DNA from: Luteibacter aegosomatis
GTDB taxonomy: Bacteria > Pseudomonadota > Gammaproteobacteria > Xanthomonadales > Rhodanobacteraceae
Assembly (NCBI RefSeq): GCF_023078455.1
Contig: NZ_CP095740.1
Location: forward strand, 558,001-622,000
DNA length: 64,000 bases
Direction of reading: 5' to 3'
Every line of letters begins with the position of its first letter. Position 1 is the stretch's first letter. A program made the translations under genes and the position numbers. Of the stretch, positions 1 to 8,746 are shown piece by piece. The notes below the pieces were generated by a model, which saw only the letters and a list, made by a program, of their open reading frames with translations, was not told the origin of the DNA and ran no database searches.

Positions 1-577
1 CGGCGGCACGACGGATGCGATGCTCGGAGCCGGAGAGTACGGCGCGGTCGAAGTCTTCCTTCAGTTCCGTCAGGCGCGAGAGCAGGTGGCCCAGTTCGTC
101 CACCGATACGCGGCCCACGGCCTGCCCGGCGGCGAGCTGGGCGGTGAGGTAGCCCAGGCCGTCGTCGTCGTCACGCTCGAATTCCAGCATCGCGGCTAAC
201 GCACCCAGGGCCTTCCGACCGACGGGACCGATGCGATAGCGCATGGTTTCGCCGTCGTAGACGAGGATGTCGTGATCCTTGAGGCGCTGGACGACGGTTT
301 CGAGCTTGACCGGATCGACGAAAGCGAGCTGGTCGCGGATTTCCTGCGGCGTCCACTCCGTGGCGTGCGAGCGCGCGCCGATGGTACGAAGCACCAGCAG
401 GCGAAGGAGCACCTGCGTTTCGCTACCGTGGAAGAGGGCGGAAAACGCGCGCAACAGGCCGCGCCCGCGCAGCAGCGGAAAAAGCGAAGGTAAGTCTTCC
501 GCGACGACGCCGTCGCGGAAAACATCCTGCAGGCGCTCGTCGTGGAAGGAAGTGTCGTTCGGGCCGCTCAACGTCAA
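1..577 (-). CDS. Winged-helix protein of unknown function, N-terminal part (3' end outside window)
   Basis: An uninterrupted reading frame of 192 codons runs off the left edge. The likely start is TTG at 577, which overlaps the folE stop as TTGA; a second TTG at 571 is also possible. The protein begins with Thr-Leu-Ser-Gly-Pro-Asn after the start. It has a leucine-rich helical stretch (residues about 35-60), then a winged-helix-like segment (about 70-110) containing TPQEIRDQL and [16 protein letters not shown], then an acidic and helical stretch. I do not recognise the family. A kleisin-like or condensin-accessory role (MukF/MksF type) is conceivable from the N-terminal winged helix, but it is only a guess. 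Translation is probably coupled to folE. Confidence that it is a gene is high because the frame is open throughout and codon use matches the neighbours. Confidence 0.7.
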   Translation of the reverse strand, partial: MTLSGPNDTSFHDERLQDVFRDGVVAEDLPSLFPLLRGRGLLRAFSALFHGSETQVLLRLLVLRTIGARSHATEWTPQEIRDQLAFVDPVKLETVVQRLKDHDILVYDGETMRYRIGPVGRKALGALAAMLEFERDDDDGLGYLTAQLAAGQAVGRVSVDELGHLLSRLTELKEDFDRAVLSGSEHRIRRAA

Positions 578-1170
578 CGCCGGTCGACGCCGACGAAGCG
601 GAGGAATTCGCCGCGCGTGCGCGGGTCTTCGCGGAAGCTGCCGAGCATCTGGCTGGTGATCATCGACACGCCGCGCTTGTGCACGCCACGGGTGGTCATG
701 CACTCGTGGCTGGCGTCGATCACCACGCCGACGCCGCGCGGGCGCAGGGTATCTTCGATGCAATGCGCGATCTGCGCCGTGAGCTTTTCCTGCACCTGGA
801 AGCGACGGGCGAAACCGTCGACCACGCGGGCGAGCTTGCTGATGCCGACGACGCGGTCGGTGGGCACGTAGCCCACGTGGGCGCGACCGATGATCGGCGC
901 CATGTGGTGTTCGCAATGGCTCTCGAACTCGATGTCGCGCAGCACGATCATCTCGTCGTAGCCGGCCACTTCCTCGAAGGTGCGGCGCAGGTACTCGGCC
1001 GGATCCTCGTCGTATCCCTTGAACCAGTCGGAATAGGCCTTGACCACGCGCTTGGGGGTGTCGAGCAAACCTTCGCGCTTCGGATCCTCGCCCGCCCACA
1101 ACAGCAGGGTGCGCACGGCCTCCTCGGCCTGCTCGCGGGTGACCGGGCGGGGCTTGTCGGCGTCGCTCAT
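574..1170 (-). CDS. folE: GTP cyclohydrolase I
   Basis: The protein opens the purine ring of GTP to give 7,8-dihydroneopterin triphosphate, the first step of folate/pterin synthesis. It is cytoplasmic and forms decamers in the family. The 198-residue length is typical. The zinc site is visible: a Cys in [10 protein letters not shown] with its adjacent His residues, and the second Cys in [15 protein letters not shown]. The start at 1170 (MSDADKPRP) is preferred over an in-frame ATG nine codons upstream, because family members align from here and a GAGGA sits just upstream. It overlaps the downstream winged-helix gene by 4 bp (TTGA). Confidence 0.96.
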   Translation of the reverse strand: MSDADKPRPVTREQAEEAVRTLLLWAGEDPKREGLLDTPKRVVKAYSDWFKGYDEDPAEYLRRTFEEVAGYDEMIVLRDIEFESHCEHHMAPIIGRAHVGYVPTDRVVGISKLARVVDGFARRFQVQEKLTAQIAHCIEDTLRPRGVGVVIDASHECMTTRGVHKRGVSMITSQMLGSFREDPRTRGEFLRFVGVDRR

Positions 1171-1241
1171 GGGGCGCAAATCCTCGAAGTGGTGCAAACG
1201 GGCATTGTAACGCGGGGGCGGGGCGGTGGGGCGGGGCGAAA

Positions 1242-1324
1242 GACGCTGGGCTCCTGCCTTCGCAGGAACGACGGCCGTTTCAAGGTGCCGCTCGTCGCTC
1301 CTGCGTAGGCAGGAGCCCAGTGCC
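1242..1324. repeat. REP-like inverted pair, family 1, copy 1
   Basis: Two inverted copies of a motif with the core GCTGGGCTCCTGCC followed by a short hairpin (CTCCTGCCTTCGCAGGAACG) lie in the gap between folE and rmuC. The left half is at 1242-1272 and the right half, reverse-complemented, at 1294-1324. The same arrangement recurs at three other intergenic sites in this window, so it is an interspersed repeat rather than a gene-specific terminator, although it may also end transcription. Confidence 0.85.
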
Positions 1325-1332
1325 TTTCGGCC

Positions 1333-2775
1333 TCAGTCCTCGGGTTCGCCCTCGGGTTCCCCTTCTTCGGCCCCCAGCTCCAGCAACTGCTGCGTCTCCT
1401 CCCCACCCAGCGTCTCGACCCCGCGCAAGCGCCGCTCGATGGCCCGCGTGCGCACGCCGGCGCTGTCGATGCTGTTGCGCACGGTATCCAGCTGCTTGCG
1501 CGTCTTTTCCAGCACGGTGCCGAACTTGCCGAATTCGTTCTTCACCGCGCCCAGCACCTGCCAGACCTCCGACGAGCGCTTCTCGATGGCCAGCGTGCGG
1601 AAACCCATCTGCAGGCTGTTGAGCAGGGCGGTGAGGGTGGTCGGACCCGCCACGGTCACGCGATGCTCGCGCTGGAGCTGGTCGGACAGGCCCGGCCGGC
1701 GGATCACCTCGGCGTACAGGCCCTCGGTGGGCAGGAAGAGGATGGCGAAATCGGTGGTGTGCGGCGGTGCCACGTATTTGCCGCGAATGCGCTTGGCTTC
1801 CTCGCGCACGCGCAGCTCCAGGGCCTTGCCGGCGGCGAGTACGCCCTCGGCGTCGGCTGCGTCCTGGGCGTCGAGCAGGCGCTGGTAGTCCTCGACGGGA
1901 TACTTGGCGTCGATCGGCAGCCACACCGGCTCGCCGTCGTCGGTGCCGGGCAGGCGGATGGCGAACTCCACGCGCTCGGCCGAACCGGGGACGGTGGCGA
2001 CGTTGGACGCGTACTGCTCGGCGATGAGGATCTGTTCGAGCAGGGCGCCCAGTTGCACCTCGCCGAAGGTGCCGCGGGTCTTGACGTTGGTCAGCACGCG
2101 CTTCAGGTCGCCCACGCCGGCGGCCAGCGCCTGCATTTCGCCGAGGCCGCGCTGCACGGCCTCCAGGCGCTCGGACACCAGCTGGAACGACTGGCCCAGG
2201 CGGGTCTCCAGCGTGGACTGGAGCTTTTCGTCCACGGTGGCGCGCATCTGCTCGAGCTTGGCGGCGTTGTCCTGCTGGATGGCGGCGAGGCGGGTTTCCA
2301 GCGTGCCGCGCACATCGGCCAGTCGCTTCTCGTTGTCGGCGGTGAGGGTGGCCAGGCGCTGGTCGATCCGTTCGCCGAAGTGCTTGAGGGTGAGGGCGGA
2401 TTCCTCGCGTGTCTTGCGCGAGTCGTCGGCCAGGCCCTGGCGCAGCGATTGCAGGCCGTTGTCCGTGCGTTCGGTGAGCTGGTCGAGGCGGCGGGCGAAG
2501 CCTTCGATGCGCTCCTGCTGGCGCTCGGAAGCGGCCTGGAGCTGTTCCTGCACGTGGCCGCGGAACTGGCCGAAGCTCTCGCCCAGCTCGCCGCGCCCGG
2601 CACGGTGTTCCTCGCGCAGCATGGTTTCGAGGCGGCGGGAGTCGTCGCGCAGGGCGTCGAGACGGGCGGCGCTGCCGTCGTCGCGCTTGCCGCGGGCCAG
2701 CAGGGCCAGGAGCAGGCCCACGCTGGCCAGGGCGAGCACGAGCAGGGCGATGAGGAGAAGGGTGTCGAGGGTCAT
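1333..2775 (-). CDS. rmuC: RmuC-family DNA recombination protein
   Basis: RmuC proteins limit inversion and recombination at short repeats and contain a nuclease-like core. The 480-residue protein has an N-terminal membrane anchor (residues about 5-30, leucine/alanine rich). A long coiled-coil section follows (about 40-250, with many SFGQFRGHVQEQL- and RLDQLTERTD-type heptads). The conserved RmuC domain comes next, with recognisable blocks VKTRGTFGEVQLGALLEQIL, LPIDAKYPVEDYQRL and FLPTEGLYAEV. The start at 2775 (MTLDTLLLIAL) puts the anchor at the terminus; an upstream in-frame ATG at 2811 would add a poorly matching leader. It stands alone between two repeat-bearing gaps. Confidence 0.93.
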   Translation of the reverse strand: MTLDTLLLIALLVLALASVGLLLALLARGKRDDGSAARLDALRDDSRRLETMLREEHRAGRGELGESFGQFRGHVQEQLQAASERQQERIEGFARRLDQLTERTDNGLQSLRQGLADDSRKTREESALTLKHFGERIDQRLATLTADNEKRLADVRGTLETRLAAIQQDNAAKLEQMRATVDEKLQSTLETRLGQSFQLVSERLEAVQRGLGEMQALAAGVGDLKRVLTNVKTRGTFGEVQLGALLEQILIAEQYASNVATVPGSAERVEFAIRLPGTDDGEPVWLPIDAKYPVEDYQRLLDAQDAADAEGVLAAGKALELRVREEAKRIRGKYVAPPHTTDFAILFLPTEGLYAEVIRRPGLSDQLQREHRVTVAGPTTLTALLNSLQMGFRTLAIEKRSSEVWQVLGAVKNEFGKFGTVLEKTRKQLDTVRNSIDSAGVRTRAIERRLRGVETLGGEETQQLLELGAEEGEPEGEPED

Positions 2776-2817
2776 GGGGGGAGTGTCAGCGGTTCCGTTG
2801 CCACGAGGCAACCGGTT

Positions 2818-2838
2818 ATCGCGGACAGGGTCCGCGAT
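2818..2838. repeat. Short solo hairpin of REP-like family 2
   Basis: The segment is a palindrome with ATCGCGGA and TCCGCGAT arms. It is identical to the outer ends of the 75-bp family-2 repeats found elsewhere in this window, but lacks their middle. It probably arose by internal deletion. It lies between rmuC and rpiA. Confidence 0.7.
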
Positions 2839-2876
2839 TCAGGTCGCGGCGAACGCCAATCTCGCCGCCCGATGTC

Positions 2877-3529
2877 TCAGATCTCGCGATTGCCCACGAT
2901 CACGACATCCGCCCGGCGCTTGGCGAACAAGCCCACGCAGACGATGCCCACGATCTGGTTGAGCTGGGCCTCGAGGGCCACCGGGTCGGTGATGCGCCAG
3001 CCGTGCACGTCGATGATCCAGTTGCCGTTGTCGGTGACGACGCCGTCGCGCCACACGGGCGTTCCGCCCATGGCCGTGATCTCGCGCGCCACGAGGCTGC
3101 GGGCCATCGGAATGACCTCGATGGGCAGCGGAAACGTGCCCAGCACCGGTACCTGCTTGGTGGCGTCGATGATGCACACGAACGTGTCGGACGCCGCGGC
3201 CACGATCTTCTCGCGCGTGAGCGCCGCGCCGCCGCCCTTGATCAGGCACTTGTTCGGATCGCACTCGTCGGCGCCGTCGACGTAGAGGTCGAGGCGACCC
3301 GCCGCGTTGAGGTCCATGACGTCGAAGCCGAGCTTGCGCAGCCGTTCGCTGGAGGCTTCGGAACTGGAGACGCAGGCCTTGATGCGGTCGCGGTACTGCG
3401 GCAGTTCGTCGATGAAGAAATTCACCGTCGAGCCCGTACCCACGCCGATGATGCCGCCCTTGAAGCTGCCGTTGCCCACGTATTTGAAGGCGGCGGTTTC
3501 GGCGGCAAGCCGCTTCTCGTTGTCCTGGC

Positions 3530-3533
<4 letters not shown>
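2877..3533 (-). CDS. rpiA: Ribose-5-phosphate isomerase A
   Basis: The enzyme interconverts ribose 5-phosphate and ribulose 5-phosphate in the non-oxidative pentose phosphate pathway, in the cytoplasm. At 218 residues it is the normal length. Family motifs are visible: [13 protein letters not shown] for phosphate binding, [10 protein letters not shown] with the catalytic Asp pair, and [14 protein letters not shown] with the catalytic Lys. It is the last gene of a three-gene operon; its ATG overlaps the stop of the EVE-domain gene by 4 bp. Confidence 0.96.
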
Positions 3534-3984
<451 letters not shown>

Positions 3985-3988
<4 letters not shown>

Positions 3989-4596
3989 GCCTTCACGCCC
4001 GTGCAGTCGATGAGCTCCTTCTCCGTGGCGACGTAATCGAGCGGGATGTCCCATTCGGCGGTCTCGATCGCGTCGATCTCCTGGAAGGCATAGCCCACGC
4101 CCACGAGCAGGGGCGTGGCCGGGCGCTCGCGCCCGCGCAGGAACTCGAAGCTGCGGTCGTAGTAGCCGCCGCCGAAGCCGAGGCGGTTGCCGCGGCGGTC
4201 GAAGCCGAGCAGGGGCACCAGCACCAGGTCGAGCTTGTCGGCCTCGACGATGCGCTGGGCGGCCTTGGGCTCGGGGATGCCCAGCTCGTTGCTTTCCACG
4301 TCTTCACCCGTGGTCCACGGGGCGAAGGTGAGCCGGCGCTTGCCGCCCGACTTGGTGACGATGGGCAGGTAGAAGGTCTGGCCGCGCTCGGCCAGGGGGG
4401 CGATGGCGAGGTTCAGCGGCAGCTCGCCGCCCGTGGCCCAGTAACCGGCCACGTGGGTGTCGGTGAGGAATTCGGGAAGCTGTTCGAGCGAGGTCCGGAG
4501 GCCCTGCGCCGCGGCGACCCGCTCGGCGGGTTTCAGTTCACGGCGGCGCTGGACGAGGTCGGCGCGCAGTTCACGTCTCTCGGGGAGCTTGGTCAT
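3985..4596 (-). CDS. 5-formyltetrahydrofolate cyclo-ligase
   Basis: The enzyme uses ATP to convert 5-formyl-THF to 5,10-methenyl-THF, feeding one-carbon metabolism (YgfA/MTHFS family). The 203-residue product starts at MTKLPERRELRADL; an upstream in-frame ATG at 4641 would run into the trailer of the 6S RNA. The C-terminal family signature is clear: LVLVPLLGFDRRGNRLGFGGGYYDR. It lies just downstream of the 6S RNA gene, the arrangement known from enterobacteria (ssrS-ygfA), so both may come from one transcript. Confidence 0.95.
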
Positions 4597-4711
4597 GGGA
4601 TCGTTCTGCCGGGCGGCACGGGCGGGTAGGGTCGCCGGCAAGCCGCTGCCCCCGGTGCCGCGGGACCAACGCTGACCGGTCTGTCACCGGCCGGCCAGAA
4701 AAAGGAGAGAC

Positions 4712-4891
4712 GTCCTCCGCACTGCCGCTGCGCACCAAACGACCTTGATCCAAAGGATCAGGTGGGAGAACCACATGACTTCAAGGCTTTCCGCACTTGG
4801 CGGACATGCGCAACCGTCACGTAAGGTCGACCCGGGGTCGTATGTAGGAACAAGGCAAATGTAAAGTGCGCTGGCGAACAGCGCAGAGAAC
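4712..4891 (-). ncRNA. ssrS: 6S RNA
   Basis: The gap between zapA and the 5-FCL gene, all on the minus strand, is the classic place for 6S RNA, which sequesters sigma70 RNA polymerase in stationary phase. The 5' end GTTCTCTGCGCTGTTCGCC resembles the start of the E. coli RNA. Thirteen bases here (GUUCUCUGCGCUG) pair without interruption, allowing three G-U pairs, with CAGUGCGGAGGAC at the 3' end, forming the closing stem. The 3' half also has a GATCCTTTGGATC hairpin where E. coli has a similar one. The implied length is about 180 nt. Ends are set by the stem and could be off by a few bases. Confidence 0.9.
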
Positions 4892-4899
4892 GCCCGGCG

Positions 4900-5208
4900 C
4901 TATTTTACCGAGGCGTCGACGAGACCATCAAGCTTCCTGCGCAGGGCGGCCAGTCCGTCGGTCAGCACCTGTTCCTGACTGGCCTGATCCTTGCGTAAGG
5001 TGAGCAGCTCGTGGGCGATGCTGACGGCGGCGAGCACCGCGATGCGGTCGAAGCCCGGCACCTTGGCGTTCGACTTCAGTTCACGCATCTTGCCGTCGAG
5101 GAACTGGGCCGCGGCCACGAGGCCGGCCCGCTCCTCCGGCGCGCAGGCGATGTGGAACTCGCGATCGAGCAGGCGCAGGGACACCGGTTCGCTGGTCGTG
5201 GCGTTCAT
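4900..5208 (-). CDS. zapA: Cell division protein ZapA
   Basis: ZapA binds and bundles FtsZ at the division ring. The 102-residue protein has the family layout: an N-terminal beta region (EPVSLRLLDREFHIACAPEE), then helices containing AAQFLDGKMRELKSN and DRIAVLAAVSIAHELL, ending in a coiled coil. It sits just downstream of a small ZapB-like coiled-coil gene and just upstream of 6S RNA, as in other gammaproteobacteria. Confidence 0.93.
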   Translation of the reverse strand: MNATTSEPVSLRLLDREFHIACAPEERAGLVAAAQFLDGKMRELKSNAKVPGFDRIAVLAAVSIAHELLTLRKDQASQEQVLTDGLAALRRKLDGLVDASVK

Positions 5209-5218
5209 GAAAAAGGTT

Positions 5219-5443
5219 TCAGCCCGTGTTCTCGAGCGCCTTCAGGCGCTGGATCATCGCTTCCACACGGCTACGCGCCTGTTCGTTGCGGGCCATGAGT
5301 CCTGCCCGTTCGTTGGCCAGTTGCTCCTGGCTGTGCCGCAGGCTGCGGTTTTCCTCGGTGAGGCGACGAACGGTATCGACGAGCCGGTCGAGCGTGGCGC
5401 TCAAGGCTTCCAGTTCGTTCTTGAAGGCGTCCGGGGTCGTCAT
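5219..5443 (-). CDS. Small coiled-coil protein (TIGR02449/ZapB-like)
   Basis: The 74-residue protein starts at MTTPDAFKNELEAL and is almost entirely one coiled coil with regular Leu heptads (SATLDRLVDTVRRLTEENRS). Small proteins of this kind precede zapA in many gammaproteobacteria and are grouped as TIGR02449; they resemble ZapB, a ZapA partner at midcell. The gap to zapA is 10 bp, so co-transcription is likely. A division role is inferred from context. Confidence 0.8.
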   Translation of the reverse strand: MTTPDAFKNELEALSATLDRLVDTVRRLTEENRSLRHSQEQLANERAGLMARNEQARSRVEAMIQRLKALENTG

Positions 5444-5515
5444 GGGGCGGACTATAACAGGGGACTTGGCGTCAGGGTGCATTAGAATCCCGACGATTCC
5501 CCAGGAGTATGCGTC

Positions 5516-6082
5516 ATGCCGGCCAACACCACCGTCGATCCGGAAGACATCGCCGAACTCATCGGCCGGTGCAAGCTCGCCACCAGCGTCAGCGAGTTCC
5601 ATGGCTCGCTCGTGGGCTACATCAGCGCGGGCGGTTCGTTTCCCGGCGATTCGGTGCTCGATGCGCTCAAGTTGGAACCCGATCCGGCGCCCAACGCCGA
5701 CGAGCAGGGCATGCTGACGCGGCTGCGTCACCAGACGGAAACCTGGCTGGCCGATACCGAGCTGAGCTTCATGCCCTGGGTGCCCGACGAGGAGGCCCCG
5801 CTTCACGAGCGCGTGGAGGGGCTGGCCGACTGGACGCGAGGCTTCCTCGGTGGCTTCGGTCTCGGCGGCAGCGCGGAAACGGCCAAGGCCCTCAGCGCCG
5901 ACGCGCGCGAGATCCTGCGCGACATGGCCACCATCGCCTCGACCGAAGCCGAACTCGACGAAGACGTCGAGGGCGACGAGGCGTCGCTGACCGAACTGGA
6001 AGAATACGTACGCGTGGGCGCCCTCACCCTGCATGCCGAAATGGCGAAGCGCCAGGAACCGGCCGGCGACACCCTGCATTGA
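5516..6082 (+). CDS. ygfB: UPF0149 (YgfB/YecA) family protein
   Basis: The 188-residue protein matches the YgfB family: an N-terminal helical segment with EFHGSLVGYISAGG, central LPWVPDEEAPLHER-like and LADWTRGFLGGFGLG blocks, and a C-terminal LTELEEYVRVGALTLHAE helix. In this protein it reads FMPWVPDEEAP. The function is not settled in the family. As in E. coli it precedes pepP, here with a TTGA overlap. It diverges from the zapA group; the intergenic space is 72 bp and must hold both promoters. Confidence 0.9.
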   Translation: MPANTTVDPEDIAELIGRCKLATSVSEFHGSLVGYISAGGSFPGDSVLDALKLEPDPAPNADEQGMLTRLRHQTETWLADTELSFMPWVPDEEAPLHERVEGLADWTRGFLGGFGLGGSAETAKALSADAREILRDMATIASTEAELDEDVEGDEASLTELEEYVRVGALTLHAEMAKRQEPAGDTLH

Positions 6083-7371
6083 TCGCGCCCGCCGAATACG
6101 GCCGCCGCCGCCGTGAGCTGATGCGCATGGCCGGCGAGGACGCCGTGCTGATCCTCGCCGCCGCGCCCGAGCGGATGCGAAACGCCGACGCGCCCTGGCC
6201 TTACCGCCAGGATTCCGATTTCCACTATCTCACCGGCTTCGACGAGCCCGAGGCGGTGCTTGCGCTGTTACCCGGTCGCGCGCACGGTGAGACGGTGTTG
6301 TTCTGCCGTGAACGCGATGCCGAGCGCGAGCGCTGGGATGGCGAGCGCATGGGCACCGACCGCGCCGTGCGCGAACTGAAACTCGACGACGCGTTTCCCA
6401 TCGACGACATCGACGACATCCTGCCCGGCATGATCGAGGGCCGCGCGCGGGTGTACTGCCATTTCGGCCAGGAGCCCGATTTCGACGCCCGCCTGCTCGG
6501 CTGGATGCGGCGCCTGCGCACGGCGCGCGGTGGCGGCGTGGTGCCGAAGGACCTGGTCGCCCTCGGCCACCTGCTGCACGACCTGCGCCTGTTCAAGTCG
6601 CGCGACGAACTCGTGCTGATGCGCCAGGCCGCCGACGTGGCCGGTGCCGCGCATCTCGCCGCGATGCACATGGCACGGCCCGGCGTGGCCGAGTACGAGA
6701 TCGAGGGAGAAATCCTGCGCACGATCCGTGGCCGTGGCGCGGTGCCGGCGTTCCCCCCGACGGTCGCCGCCGGCACCAACGCCTGCATCATGCATTACCA
6801 GCGGAACCGCGCCACGCTCAAGGACGGCGAACTGCTGCTGGTCGACGCGGGCGCGGAGGTCGATTGCTACGCCTCCGACATCACCCGCACGTACCCGGTG
6901 GGCGGTCGGTTCACGAACGAGCAGCGCGCGCTCTACGACATCGTGCTCGAGGCGCAGCTCGCCGCCATCGACGCGGTGCGTCCGGGCCGCTCGTTCGCCG
7001 ACGCGCACGACGCGGCGGTGCGCGTCATCGCCACGGGCCTGTGCGCGCTGGGCCTCATCGGCGGCGGCGTGGAACGGGCCATCGCCGATGGCGCGTACAA
7101 AGCGTATTTCCCCAGCAAGACCGGCCATTGGCTCGGGCTCGACGTGCACGACGTGGGCGACTACCGCATCGACGGCGAGCCGCGCGTGCTGGAGGAAGGC
7201 ATGGTGCTCACCGTGGAGCCGGGCATCTACGTGCCGCCGGGCGACCGCGGCGTGTACGAGCGCTGGCGCGGCATCGGCATCCGCATCGAGGACGATGTGG
7301 CGGTGACCAAGGGAGCGCCGGAGGTGATGACGGCGGTGGTGCCCAAGAGCATCGCGGCGCTGGAGCGCTAG
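6079..7371 (+). CDS. pepP: Xaa-Pro aminopeptidase P
   Basis: This is a metallopeptidase (M24B) that removes an N-terminal residue preceding proline. The start is most likely TTG at 6079, overlapping the ygfB stop as TTGA, because the conserved N-terminus IAPAEYGRRRRELMRMAGEDA lies upstream of the first ATG (6121). The product is 430 residues, close to the E. coli enzyme. Dinuclear metal ligands are visible: Asp in LLVDAGAEVDCYASDITRTYP, His in GHWLGLDVHDVG, and Glu in LTVEPGIYVPPG and GIRIEDDV. Confidence 0.94.
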   Translation: MIAPAEYGRRRRELMRMAGEDAVLILAAAPERMRNADAPWPYRQDSDFHYLTGFDEPEAVLALLPGRAHGETVLFCRERDAERERWDGERMGTDRAVRELKLDDAFPIDDIDDILPGMIEGRARVYCHFGQEPDFDARLLGWMRRLRTARGGGVVPKDLVALGHLLHDLRLFKSRDELVLMRQAADVAGAAHLAAMHMARPGVAEYEIEGEILRTIRGRGAVPAFPPTVAAGTNACIMHYQRNRATLKDGELLLVDAGAEVDCYASDITRTYPVGGRFTNEQRALYDIVLEAQLAAIDAVRPGRSFADAHDAAVRVIATGLCALGLIGGGVERAIADGAYKAYFPSKTGHWLGLDVHDVGDYRIDGEPRVLEEGMVLTVEPGIYVPPGDRGVYERWRGIGIRIEDDVAVTKGAPEVMTAVVPKSIAALER

Positions 7372-7374
7372 AAC

Positions 7375-7450
7375 ATCGCGGACAGGGTCCGCTCCCACCC
7401 TTCGGTAGGAGGCTTGCTACCGGAGTGTGGGAGCGGACCCTGTCCGCGAT
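7375..7450. repeat. REP-like family 2, copy 1
   Basis: A 76-bp palindrome begins ATCGCGGACAGGGTCCGCTC and ends with its reverse complement. It encloses a second small inverted section (CTTCGGTAG / CTACCGGAG). It sits between the convergent pepP and cydX 3' ends. Two more full copies and one short derivative occur in this window. It could act as a bidirectional terminator or mRNA stabiliser. Confidence 0.88.
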
Positions 7451-7469
7451 TCCCGTGAAGCGCGACCAA

Positions 7470-7592
7470 TCAGGTCACGTCGTCCTTCGCCCGATGCGCC
7501 TCGTCGTCCGAATGCACCTCGTACCACATCGCATTGAGCACCGCGAAGCTGCACGCCAGCCCCAAACCCAGAATCCACGCGAAATACCACAT
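7470..7592 (-). CDS. cydX: Cytochrome bd oxidase small subunit CydX
   Basis: This 40-residue membrane peptide begins MWYFAWILGLGLACSFAVLN and continues AMWYEVHSDD, the standard CydX/YbgT pattern of one transmembrane helix followed by a charged tail. CydX stabilises the haem b/d site of the oxidase. It lies 12 bp after cydB with a good GGAG ribosome site. It is the last gene of the cydP-cydA-cydB-cydX operon. Confidence 0.93.
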   Translation of the reverse strand: MWYFAWILGLGLACSFAVLNAMWYEVHSDDEAHRAKDDVT

Positions 7593-7604
7593 GGCAGCGC
7601 TCCT

Positions 7605-8735
7605 TCAGTACATGCCGTGCGATTTGCGCACGTGTTCGAGGGTGACCCGGCCGCGCATCACGCGGTAGACCCAGCCGGTGTAGAGGATGATGATCGGCAT
7701 GAAGAACACGGTGACGCCGAGCATGAGCAGCAGGGTGCCCTTGCTCGACGAGGCGTCCCACACCGTCAGGCTCGACGCGGGGTCGGCCGACGAGGGCATC
7801 AGGAACGGAAACAGCGCGAAGCCCGCCGACACGATCGTCCCCGCCACCGTCAGGCAGCTGAAGAAGAACCCGGCGAAACCCCGCCGTCCGATGGTGGCCT
7901 GCAGGCCCAGCGCACCGGCGAAGGCCACCACGGGTGCCAGCCAGAATCCGGGGTGGGTCAGATACCCCGCGAACCACGAGCTGCCGATCGCCACCTGCTT
8001 GGCCAGGGGATTGGAGATGCCGTCGGCCACCACGGGACCGACCACCGCATAACCGGGGATGCCGTAGGCCAGCCAGATGCCCGCGAGCACGAACAGCACG
8101 AGATAGGCGAGGGAGGCGACGCGGGCGATGCGCACCGCGCGCTCGGCGATGACATGGTCGGCCTTCATCGCCGCCCACGACGCGCCATGGGTGAGCAGCA
8201 TGCTGAGGCTCACCAGTCCACAGAGCAGGGCGAACGGCCGGAACAGGCCGAAGAAAGTACCTTCCCAGGCCATCCGCAGGTCGCCGTCGTAGCGGAACGG
8301 CAGGCCGAGGAAGAGATTGCCGAAAGCCACGCCGCAGACCAGCATCACGATGAGGCCCGACGCCACCAACGCGTAGTCCCACACGGTCTTCCAGCGCGCA
8401 TCGTGCACCTTCTCGCGGAAGTTGAAACCCACGGGGCGGAGGATGAAGGCCACCAGCAGCACGAACATCGCCACGTACAGCCCGGAGAACGACGCGGCGT
8501 AGAGCAGCGGCCACGCGGCGAACACCGCGCCGCCGCCGAGTACGAACCAGACCTGGTTGCCTTCCCAGGTGGGTTCGATGGTTTCCAGCAGCACCACGCG
8601 TTCGTGGTCGTCGCGACCCAGCACGCGGAGCAGGGCCGCCACGCCGAAGTCGAAGCCGTCCATGATGGCGAAGCCGCAGAGCAGTACGCCGATGAGAGCC
8701 CACCAGATGATGCGAAGGGTTTCGTAATCGAACAT
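7605..8735 (-). CDS. cydB: Cytochrome bd ubiquinol oxidase subunit II
   Basis: CydB is the second large inner-membrane subunit of the quinol-oxidising, oxygen-reducing cytochrome bd complex. The 376-residue product starts [16 protein letters not shown]; the N-terminal block [16 protein letters not shown] is diagnostic. Further hydrophobic segments run to the C-terminus, about eight or nine in all. The gap from cydA is 11 bp, so both are translated from one message. Confidence 0.96.
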   Translation of the reverse strand: MFDYETLRIIWWALIGVLLCGFAIMDGFDFGVAALLRVLGRDDHERVVLLETIEPTWEGNQVWFVLGGGAVFAAWPLLYAASFSGLYVAMFVLLVAFILRPVGFNFREKVHDARWKTVWDYALVASGLIVMLVCGVAFGNLFLGLPFRYDGDLRMAWEGTFFGLFRPFALLCGLVSLSMLLTHGASWAAMKADHVIAERAVRIARVASLAYLVLFVLAGIWLAYGIPGYAVVGPVVADGISNPLAKQVAIGSSWFAGYLTHPGFWLAPVVAFAGALGLQATIGRRGFAGFFFSCLTVAGTIVSAGFALFPFLMPSSADPASSLTVWDASSSKGTLLLMLGVTVFFMPIIILYTGWVYRVMRGRVTLEHVRKSHGMY

Positions 8736-8746
8736 GACGTGCTCCT

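Noticed and set aside
6268..7398. Minus-strand frame opposite pepP
   Set aside because: pepP carries all metal ligands on the plus strand; the reverse frame is His/Arg-rich and has no domain.
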